Of a stretch of DNA of 64,000 nt, positions 22,878 to 33,273 are shown piece after piece (positions within the stretch are counted from its first letter, which is position 1; every line of letters begins with the position of its first letter). This DNA is from Nomia melanderi. Its lineage: Eukaryota; Arthropoda; Insecta; Hymenoptera; Halictidae. The DNA lies in contig NC_135001.1 of the NCBI RefSeq assembly GCF_051020985.1, positions 11,897,896 to 11,961,895 on the forward strand. Direction: 5' to 3'. The position numbers were made by a program, and so were the translations under genes. Below the pieces are notes generated by a model. The model did not search any database and was not told where the DNA came from. It saw nothing but the letters and a program-made list of their open reading frames with translations.

Positions 22878-25068
22878 ATGGCAGACGTACCTACTAACGC
22901 ACCGCAACGTAAGTACACGTGTGCCCAATTACTCGTATTATTTCACAATACAGTGAATCGAGTGTTTAAATTATATTACGCCGACAATTACTTGTGCGTG
23001 TGAAACCAAATTTACAAAAAAATTACGAATGTGTTAATGAATTCAACAATTTTTATTTGTTAAGTAAGAGGTTACGCTACATTTTAGAGTGCATAGCTAC
23101 ATACTATGTTCGACGATAATTGAAATGATCACGCATCGCGAATTGAATGAATTAAGATGACTTTTGAAATTCTATTGTTCAGTTTATGAGGAGTTGCTTT
23201 TTTACATTTCTATCATTCTTTGCATGTGTAATTTTCTGCGCATTCCACACACACTCCAATTAATTTCTTTATATCTTTTGAAATTCAAAACATATATAGT
23301 ATTTTTTTAGATTGTCCTGGTACGGCTAGCAAAGATGCTGGTAAAGCATCTATGTGCGCTGGTTGTCCTAATCAAACATTATGCGCATCTGGTTCCACGA
23401 AACAATTTGATCCAGATGTAGATCTCATTAAGGAGAGACTTTCTGCGGTTAAAAATAAGATACTTGTATTATCTGGTAAAGGTGGTGTTGGAAAAAGTAC
23501 CATAACATCGTTGGTATCCAGATCTTTAGCAGCAAACAATCCTCATACAAATGTTTGTATTTTTGTCTATAAAAGTTACTCCATAAGTAGTTCTGATTTT
23601 TAGTATGATATTTAATTTTCTGGTAATACTACAATAATTTAATACTTTGTATCATTTTCAAGCACATGCAAAATAAGTAGTCGTTAAGAAAGCTTACCCT
23701 TTTTCTTATACCAAGAATGTCCATATTGTTTTGTATATCCATTCACGATACCATAGTTACCTTCAGCAGTGTAGGTAAGCTAAAGTCTGTAATGTTACTT
23801 CCAATGATGTAACTTTGACACTCGTACATATATAACACACATTGCACATAGAGTGTGCACTGATAATTTGTGTCTGTATGTTTTTGTATGTTAAATTGCA
23901 TTAAACATTTGTCAATTATGCCAAGGCTTTGCTCCTGATACTTCATACTCTTAGATATCAGAAAAATATTGCTTTTTGATACACATGTGTATAAGTTTAT
24001 ACTTTAATATATAGTTTAATTTATATTTGTGTCATAAATTGTAATAGGTGGCTGTGTTAGACATAGATATTTGTGGGCCATCTCAACCAAGAGTATTAGG
24101 TGCATTAGGGGAACAAGTTCATCAAAGTGGATCAGGATGGTCACCAGTGGTGAGTTTCTCTTGTAAATGTAAATAATTTTATTTTGCATATTTTATACAT
24201 TGTTTAAGTACATTCTTTATGTATTTTGTTGTATTGTTTAGTATATAGAGGACAATTTGTCTTTAATGTCTATCGGATTTTTACTTGCTAGTCCTGATGA
24301 AGCAGTAATATGGAGGGGACCAAAAAAAAATGGTATTTTCTCTACATAATTTTCTCTTTATGTAAAAATTGTGAATATATTTTACCCTGCATCTCATGAT
24401 TTTTAGGTATGATTAAGCAATTTTTATCGGAGGTCGATTGGGGCAATTTGGACTACCTCATTTTGGATACACCTCCAGGAACATCTGATGAACATCTATC
24501 AGCAACATCATATCTTAAAAATGTTGGTATTACAGGAGCAATAATTGTAACAACTCCACAACAAGTTGCTTTATTGGATGTGAGGAAAGAGATTGATTTT
24601 TGTAGAAAAGTAAATATTCCAGTTTTAGGTGTTATTGAAAATATGAGCATCTTCATTTGTCCTAAGTGCAATGCAAGTATCAAAGATTCCGCAATGTTAT
24701 CGTTTAATGATTAATTATTTAATAATTGTATAAAATCATTTGTAAATAGGACTCTGTTGAGATATTTCCTGCACTAACAGGCGGCGCCCGTATGATGGCC
24801 AAAGAATTGAATGTGGATTTTTTTGGTTCTATACCGCTAGATCCACTTTTGGCCAGATGCTGCGACGAAGGTAAAAACTTTTTGACGGAAGTTCCAGAAT
24901 CACAGACCGTTCTGGCATTACAGGTTATTGTACAAAGTGAGTGTTTTAAAACGTTTATACGATCACTTGTATTCTGTATTATGTAAGCTTAGTGTTGCAC
25001 GTTTTATTTCAGAAATTCTGGAAAAATGTGAGAATAAGAAAGAAATTTGTCAAATGAATTCAGCGTGA
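22878..25068 (+). CDS. NUBP1: Cytosolic Fe-S cluster assembly factor NUBP1 (Nbp35)
   Basis: Seven exons: 22878-22908, 23311-23552, 24048-24149, 24242-24332, 24407-24672, 24750-24936 and 25013-25068. They sum to 975 nt (324 aa; human 320). NUBP1 is the P-loop scaffold ATPase of the cytosolic iron-sulfur assembly pathway and acts as a complex with NUBP2. The N-terminal cluster ligands have the Nbp35 spacing C-x13-C-x2-C-x5-C (CPGTASKD... CAGC... C). The deviant Walker A is SGKGGVGKST. Other blocks are DIDICGPSQP, DTPPGTSDEH, VIENMS and the C-terminal CPKC pair that binds the bridging cluster. The intron after CPKCN has no usable GT donor: a GCAAGT donor (GC-AG intron, 24673-24749) restores CPKCNDSVEIFPALTGG, the same length as in human. 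A polyadenylation signal AATAAA lies at 25137-25142. Confidence 0.96.
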
Positions 25069-26171
25069 AAAAAATAACATATTCCTTTTTATATTAAAAA
25101 AAGAACTAGATGTATATTAAAATTCTGTATAAATGTAATAAATACCGACATACTTTCGTATATGTACCCGTTTTGAATGCTACAACATCAATGTATAATT
25201 TTGTAATGGCAAATTTACTATATTGTCTAATATAGTACATATATACGTATTTTGTACTTAACAAACATTTGAAACAATAATTTCAATATTGGAACTAATG
25301 TATTATATATTAAATGGAAATAATTATGAAGTTAACTTTTGAAAATTTAATGTATCATAACGATTGATAGAATTTTTATTTTAAGGGCTAAATTTTTATT
25401 TGCCGCCAAATATATACCTTGCTTCAAAAGTCCATAACTTTGAAAATATTAAGAATTTTAACTTAAAATTTTGCAGAGACATTCTTAAAGAGCTAAATTA
25501 CAAGATTCTGTAAAAACAAAAAATCGATTTTTTAACAAAAAAAAAAAGACAATCCCCCCTTAAATATTCAGCTTGAACGAATAATATAAGCGGAAACGCT
25601 TTACAATGTAAAATGTTAATATTGTGTCGTTAAACAAAGCCCCGTTTAAACGACTGCGAGTACTCGCATGCTGATCATTAAACTAAAAATAAAATGAAAT
25701 AAGAGATAAGCTAAAGGGGTGTGTAGTTGACTAAGTTGTTTCATATTCTTTGTTAGTGTCACGAGACGCGACATCTTACAGTATACGAATACCTTTGAAC
25801 AAAGGATTATAAGTCGACAAGTGCAAATAAATCAAATTTATATTCTTACATTTTATTATCGTATAATTTTTGGTGCAGTCAATGTGAAAACTATGTTACA
25901 AGAGTAATCGTAAATTTAGTAGATCGTGTTACTTTTTCAACGGAAAGGTAATGTGAACTAAAATATTTGTAATAGGATATTGTTAAAAACATGATTTACT
26001 TTATGAAATATGTATGTATAATATTTCATATAGAACTTTAAGGTTATGCGATCAGTCAATATATTATTGTTATTCAGGATTGTTTCTTTACGTTCGAAAA
26101 TACAATAAAGAAATTAATTATTTGACAAACAGATAATTTGTTTACAGCTTAGAAAACCATATCTCATCAAG
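25069..26171. other. Spacer between NUBP1 and the GH31 gene
   Basis: AT-rich. It holds NUBP1 3' UTR with AATAAA at 25137-25142, an A-rich stretch at 25540-25552, a perfect 14-bp palindrome (25655-25668), and the upstream region of the GH31 gene. No further gene is supported. Confidence 0.6.
25137..25142 (+). terminator. Polyadenylation signal AATAAA of NUBP1
   Basis: Canonical hexamer 69 bp downstream of the NUBP1 stop codon, in AT-rich 3' sequence. Use is inferred from position. Confidence 0.5.
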
Positions 26172-29100
26172 ATGATTATCAAAGGTGTGAATCACTCAAT
26201 CGTTAAAGAAAACTCAGAAAAATCAAATTTTTCAGAAAATTATTATTTATCAGAACTTCCAATGGTAGATGCATTTATGGATGATACTGCCAAGCAAAGG
26301 AAACATTTAACCAGGAATACATCTGCAAATACGTATTTAAGATATATATTGCCATGCGATGTTATCAGAGTGGTATTATCGATTATTTTATTTTGTGCTT
26401 TGGTGTTATTTATCAGACAGTCTAGATATGTTCTTATTGAAAAGTACCGAATAAATATAAATTCTATGCATGACAATGAAAGTACATTAGAAACAGGTTA
26501 TTTATTAATTGATGTTTCGAACACTGTGGTTGGCAACCAGGGATATCAATACGATGTAATGTTTATGAAGAGAATATATAAAGCATCTAAGATTATACAG
26601 GTAATTATAAATTTGTCACCTACCCTGTTTCGATTGCAATAAGCTTTATTTTCAGGAATGTAAAAATATACCAGAAGAATTACGATTCGATTGCCATCCT
26701 GAGGATGGAGTAACAGAATTATCTTGTATTCGTAGAGGTTGTTGCTGGAAACCACCGTACACTAAAATTTTAACCCTTACACGTGCTCCATTGAATGTTC
26801 CTTACTGTTATTATCCAAAGAATTGGAGTTTGTACAAGTACAGAAATTACAGCCAGATTGGGAATGAGTTCTCTGGATTTCTTCAGCTAATTGGAAATTC
26901 TTTTTATAAAAAAGACCTACCCCTTCTTAAGGTGGAAGCCAGTGACATAGATGATTCGATTTTGCGTTTAAAAATATACGATGCAAATAAAAAGAGATAC
27001 GAACCGCCGTGGCCTATCAGACCTGATTCCAAACCATTTGAGGGGCGAAATGTTAATGCAAAATATACATTGAATATCGATACTACGAAACCCGGTTTTA
27101 AAGTATACAGAGCCTCAAACAACTCAGACAATACAGTGTTGTAAGTACATGTGTTTCGAATAAATTTACATGCTAATCGTATATAGATTTAAATAACCAA
27201 GCAATCATATAAAGTCCTATGTTGTTATTAAATATTAATGTTTTCTCTTCATATTCAGGTTCGACTCGACTGGTATCGGAGGTTTCATATTTGCAGACCA
27301 GTTTTTACAAATAAGTTCCCTCTTAGCATCTCATAACATTTATGGTATTGGTGAACATCAGTCGAATTTAAAATTGAACACGTCCTGGCAGAGTTTTACG
27401 TTATTTAACAAGGATCAACCACCAGTAGAAAAAGTATGTTAACGCGTAACTGAATGTATTTCTCGTTTCTTTATGTAAAGAACATGTTTTTGAATTCAGG
27501 CAAATTTATACGGATCTCATCCTTTTTATTTGGTCGTTGAAAATTCAGGGAAATCTCACGGAGTATTGTTGCTGAACAGTAACGCTATGGGTATTAAATT
27601 CTTAAAAAACATACTTGTTCATTACTTTTGAATGAGTAGGCTATACACGTATCGTTTACAAATAATTTTCGATTTTTTCAGACGTGATATTACAACCATC
27701 ACCAGCAATTACGTTTCGAACGATCGGTGGCATTTTCGATATTTACTTTTTTCTGGGACCAACACCAGCCGATGTAATAAAACAATACTCGAAAATAGTG
27801 GGCAAACCATTTTTGCCTCCATACTGGTCACTAGGGTTTCATTTGTGCAGGTACAAATGTTAGATTCGCATAAACAGTGAGTTAAACCTCGTTTAATGTA
27901 TCTTGCGGTAACATAGGTACGGATACGGTAGCTTGGAAGGAACGAAAGAAGTATGGAAGCGAACGATAGCAGCAGGAATTCCATTTGTAATATCTACGTT
28001 TCTCTATACGTGTAGACTTAGACGAATGTCTGTTTAATTGAGTTAATTTCAATTGCTTTAACTATCGTATTTTATGTTATTCAGGATACTCAATGGAACG
28101 ATTTGGATTACATGGATAAAAACAACGATTTCACGTACAGTTCGGAAAAGTTCAAGGATCTGCCCCAATTCTTAGAAGAACTTCATACGGTACGATTTTA
28201 ACGTGTGCGGATCGTTAGTATAATATATAATATAAAAGTTGTTCAGCAACGCGTATATTAAACATAACGTGTCGCGCAGAGGGGAATGCATTACATACCA
28301 TTGATCGATGCTGGCGTATCCGCCTCGGAAAGGAACGGAACTTATTTGCCGTACGATGAAGGCCTGAAGGACGATATATTCGTGAAGGATGAAACGAACA
28401 ACATCTGCGTCGGGAAAGTTTGGAATTATGTTTCCACGGTTTGGCCTGACTTTACCAATCCTAAAGCGCCAGATTATTATCTGCGGATGATGAGCTTGAT
28501 GCACGAGAGTTTTGCATACGACGGAGCATGGATCGTATGTATATTTGTTCATTCCATTAAACGAAAATCAATGTTGTAACGTGTACACCTGTACACTAAT
28601 ACACACGCATATAAATGTACGCACACACATGTAAACACGACAAATTTTATTCGCTTTTCGCATTCATTAGGACATGAACGAACCGTCAAATTTCTACGAC
28701 GGTTGTAAGAATGTATGCTCGAAGAATGATTTGGATTATCCGGTGTACGTACCCAACGTGTTGGGTGGTAAACTCAGGACGAAAACTTTGTGCATGAACG
28801 CGAAACACTATTTAGGAACACACTACGATCTTCATAATACGTACGGTACCAGCCACGCGATAGCTACGAATTAGTAAGTATCGGAGAGATGTTGGCCAAT
28901 GTGGAAATTTGAATAAATTTATTAATTGAGACGAATCGAGTGCAGTGCCCTGGTCAATATTCGTAAGAAAAGACCGTTTATAATCTCGCGATCAACGTGG
29001 GTGGGACACGGATATTACGCCGGTCATTGGACAGGAGATCTTTATTCCTCATGGTAAATGAATTAAATGCATGTGTGTGTGGAATATGAAATCTGGTCGA

Positions 29101-30667
29101 ACGTACGGTTAATAGTTTTCATTTTAATTGATCAGGTATGATATGAAAATGACCATCCCCGCAATTTTGTCGTTGAATTTCTATCAAATACCAATGGTCG
29201 GCGCAGACATTTGTGGATTCAATGGGAATGCTACGGTCGCGCTGTGTAATCGTTGGATGCAACTCGGCGCTTTTTATCCTTTCTCTCGCAATCACAATTC
29301 CGACGACACTGTAGTTCGTATATATAATTTCTAAATTAAAAATACATTTAGTTTTGTATGTATACATAACAGTATATGCATATGTATAAACTTATGTATA
29401 CACATATGCATGTATGTATATGTAAGGGATGTAAAAAAAATATTCAATTCGATATGTACGGTATGTATATGCACATATACGTGTAAGTAGGAGCAAGATC
29501 CAGCTGCTTTGGGCGAGTTGGTGATACGATCATCGAAACGCGCTCTCAAGATACGATATTGGCTTTTACCCTATTTGTATACTTTGTTTTTCCGAGCGCA
29601 CAAATTTGGAGAAACTGTAGTACGTCCGTTATTTTTCGAGTAAGTGTGTGCAAGTTCAAATATCGTCCGTCCGTTCTTTCGAAACTATATTGGACGTTGA
29701 ATGATTTTTTAGATTCCCGGAGGATCCGATCACTCGTGATATCGATACACAGTTTCTATGGGGAGGTTCTTTGATGATTGTTCCCGTCTTGAAAGAAGTA
29801 CGTTCGAACATTGGATGAGTAAAGAACTCGTAAATGTCGAATAGTCGAGTAAGTGAAAAATGAATGATGGTTGATCACTGTAACGTTTGTTTGCCGCCAG
29901 AACGAGGTAAACGTGACAGCTTACCTGCCACGAGGAGTGTGGTATGATTTTTATACGAAAAAAAGTCTGCTGGGTGGTCCCGGTAAATGGTGCACGTTGG
30001 ATGCACCGCTCGACACTATACCGTTAATGATTCGTGGAGGATCCGTTTTGCCTGGGCAAAAGCCAGCTCTCACTACCACCGACAGCAGGAAGAACGGTTT
30101 CGACCTGTTGATCGTATTGGATCAAAAGGAAACAGCCCAAGGAGAATTATATTGGGACGACGGCGATAGCTTAGGTATCGAGCACATGATATCAAAACGT
30201 TGCGTATACATACTGTGCACTGTCGTGAATTTCTTAAGTATTTCACGAAATCGTTGTTAACTTGAATTGTTTCCAGACTCTCTTGAAAAAGGACAGTTTC
30301 TGTGGTTGTCAGTCCTCGTGGAAAATAACACTGTTTCTTCTGCTTCGATGTCGAACGAAACTACCTTTGACGAGCCGGTAATCCTCGATCGGATACAAAT
30401 ATGGGGTGTCGCGCCGCATGTCTCGCGAGTCTCGTTAAATGGTCGCGAGATCGAGTACCGATACAACGCTACTGAAAATGTGTGTTAGCCTTCTCCTTTT
30501 GTCTCGTGTTCCGTGTACTCTCTCACAACATTTCAACTTTCAATCGTTTTGGAATTTTTCAGAGTTTGCTCGCCAACAAGTTACAGACTGATCTGAGGAA
30601 CGAATTCACGCTTCGATGGGAGTACGAGCGATTAAGCGAAACACCGATTAACGATAAGCAGCGTTAA
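26172..30667 (+). CDS. Glycoside hydrolase family 31 alpha-glucosidase (lysosomal/intestinal GAA-like)
   Basis: Sixteen exons, first 26172-26600 and last 30563-30667. The others are 26656-27140, 27259-27433, 27500-27590, 27682-27850, 27917-27986, 28085-28189, 28280-28534, 28671-28873, 28946-29053, 29136-29310, 29491-29639, 29713-29797, 29901-30174 and 30277-30479. Sum 3081 nt (1026 aa). A cytosolic N-terminus of about 60 residues precedes one hydrophobic anchor (about 62-81), so it looks like a type II membrane protein. A Cys-rich P-type trefoil follows (about 145-200: HPEDGVTELSCIRRGCCWKP). The GH31 barrel has nucleophile Asp594 in WIDMNEPSNF and acid/base Asp692 in GHWTGDLYSSW, both formed across exon joins. 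It should hydrolyse alpha-1,4-linked glucose from glycogen or maltose at a lysosomal or luminal site; which cannot be told from sequence. Confidence 0.95.
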
Positions 30668-31027
30668 GCCCGCTCTTATTGGGAACGATAATTGTCGTTT
30701 TGCATTTTTTGGGAGTAATGGTTATTCGTGTGATACGTAGGATATCGCCCTGACGACTTTTTTACGATGATTGTATATGCAAATACGTATTTAGCTACAA
30801 GTATGTGTATATCTTTTTCTCAAATACTGTTTTCTGACGCTATGATATTCGTAAATCTGTTTGTATTATCTTTGTATACAAGTTCATATATAAATACATA
30901 TATAAGTAATAATAATAACAACTGTAAAGAAAAAACATTTTATTCGAATCACCGTTCTATCGTACAGTACGGTACAGTGTACGGTACATAATGCAGAATA
31001 GTAATATTTATGGCACTAATGGAAAAC

Positions 31028-31033
31028 AATAAA
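31028..31033 (+). terminator. Candidate polyadenylation signal of the GH31 gene
   Basis: AATAAA lies about 360 bp after the stop codon, the first canonical signal I noted downstream. Use is inferred. Confidence 0.35.
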
Positions 31034-31822
31034 TAGAACTTTAAATCTTTTGATAATGCGTTCAACGAAAATATATGAGAAAAACGCGCAACAGTTATAC
31101 GCGATTCCTACGCGAGAAACGGTAAAGGATAACAAAGCGCGATCTTTCGCGCACACGACGCCGACAACTTTTGGTTAATCGACAACGTTATTTTTCTTCT
31201 TTGGCACCGTAACTTAAAAATAACACCAGAGCGAAACCTTATCTTCGAAACATCGAAATCCGCTTCGTTTAGTTCCGTTACTCTTTCTTTTCCTCCTCCG
31301 TCTCTCCTTCTTTGTTTCCTCTTTCGAACGCGACCGAATACATTCGACTCTCCTTTGACCTCGATTTATATTCTACATTCAATGTACCGCGACCTCTGTT
31401 TGCATTTCTACGACAAACGGAAAAGTAGATTTCGATCTTTCGAATATATTTCGAAGCGATATGCGGTTCGCGGCAACAATCGTCCACTTTCCACGACAAT
31501 GTTTTATTCTCGTCGAGTGTTTTGCCGAATTTTCGTCGAATTCATTGAATTGTGGATGAAATTTCATACTCTTTGGAACTAAATATCCAACGGTTTCGCG
31601 AATACAAGCAAATCGAATATTCTTACGCGTGGACTGTTGGTTCGACGATGTTTAAGATATTGCGCAACACTGAATAGCACCTTGTCGAATTCTCGATAAT
31701 ATTAAAACACGATCGACGAATTGAAAATGTTACGGGTTATAATACCAATACAATAGAAAACAAATGCCTTTTTTTCACTCTGAAACGCATCGCACAATTA
31801 CCTTATAATGTAAGTATAATCG

Positions 31823-31863
31823 CATACGCGTGTGTACGTGTACGTGTACGAGTACGTGTTTGC

Positions 31864-31896
<33 letters not shown>

Positions 31897-31925
31897 CGTA
31901 TATGCATATGCATATGTATATATCT
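31823..31925. repeat. Hexamer arrays (GTGTAC/GTATAT)n
   Basis: ACGTGT-type hexamers pass into a run of GTATAT hexamers and then GCATAT. Directly visible period of six. Confidence 0.85.
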
Positions 31926-32230
31926 TTGTTCAATGACTAATATATGTATATCAATCTTGTAACCTTTTTCATTATTGTCTGCTCACATTTACTTACACCG
32001 CTATCTAAAGGGTGTCGAGTTCTTTGGAGTAATGCGTGGCGAGCAGTTGAAACGATAAACGCGAACGCGCGTGGAAGCGTTCGATAGCGAACAACGATAT
32101 CCATTATAGGAAAAACGAAGCGAGTCCCGAGAGCCAGCGAATCGGTTTAGGAGGTTTCGGCGTCGAAGTCTCTACGTTCGAACTTCGAAGTGACTGTATT
32201 CTCTGCGCCGCACTGGTAGTTTCTTTCTCC

Positions 32231-32290
32231 TTCCGATACGGTTCCGATACGGTTCCGATACGCTTCCGATACGCTTCAGATACGCTTCAG
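32231..32290. repeat. 11-bp minisatellite, about 5.5 copies
   Basis: The unit TTCCGATACGG or TTCCGATACGC is repeated head to tail five times with single-base changes, then a partial unit TTCAG. Period is exactly 11. Confidence 0.9.
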
Positions 32291-33148
32291 TTCGCCGACA
32301 AATAAATCGTAACCGTACGAGCCGAAAGCATCGCGTTGCACCAAAGAAATCGACACGCTATCGGTAATAACGAGCCGCGACCAAGTTCTGAACGCGCGAA
32401 GCGTACCTGTGCACGTTCTCGCGGGCACAAAATGTAGGACGATGACGTTCAGTCGAAAGAATATGCGCGTATACGTGTATATATCGCAATAGACGAAACG
32501 TCGTAAAGTATAGGATCGCGTTTAGCCTCTTCGATTCGGATAAAATATCATAGCTCGTGAACCTAAGCGAACGTACTCTAAAAACGTGCGATAACGGCGA
32601 CATTTCGATGACATCGCAAGTGCATACACTTCCATGCATCTACACACATAATATCGTAATATCGTTAACAAATATGGCAAGAAATCTGCAGGAATTTTCC
32701 ACTCCCGATCGGAAAAATTCGGTTTTACGATGAAACTCTAGCTGTTTTCCTCGTGATTGGAACGCTGCGGTTGGTCGAGCAACGCTTACCGTTTCTCATC
32801 TCGGGACGCGAAATACTGACTCTGAATTGACCTTAAATGAAATTCAGCGATACGATTACGCGTATGGCACTGCGAAGAAAACAACAGTAGCGTTTACCGT
32901 GCGTTTACCTAGCATTTATCGAGCGTAGACCGTAACACCGACCGAGGACCACGGTCGATCGAATCACGATTCGATCGGTTGAGAAATCTACGCACACCGT
33001 ATCGAACGGAGGAGGCAAATTATTCGCACTGTAAGTTGCACTTTAGACTAGCTTGTAGCGAGGTTAACTTAAAGTGTACAAGTGTACAGCCTCTAATTTG
33101 GAATATGGTCGAGGAAGAGGAGGTGGTGATCGAAGCCAGCGAAATGAA

Positions 33149-33222
33149 ATAAAGAAAGAGAAAGAGAAAGAGAAAGAGAAAGAGGGGGATGGAATGGAAT
33201 GGAATGGAATGGAATGGAATTG
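33149..33222. repeat. (AAAGAG)n and (GGAAT)n arrays
   Basis: A hexamer AAAGAG array passes through a G-run into six or seven GGAAT pentamers. It lies about 50 bp beyond the zinc-finger stop codon, so it may be in that gene's 3' UTR. Confidence 0.9.
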
Positions 33223-33273
33223 AATGAAATGGAACGGAAAGGGACGAGAGAAACGAAATTATGGAAGATTCGT

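Larger units (their letters stand above)
30668..33273. other. Intergenic between GH31 gene and zinc-finger gene
   Basis: No gene is supported. It includes the GH31 3' UTR (AATAAA at 31028-31033), TATG and TACG microsatellites (31823-31925), an 11-bp minisatellite (32231-32290) and AAAGAG/GGAAT arrays (33149-33222). Composition shifts here from AT-rich to CpG-rich. Confidence 0.6.
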
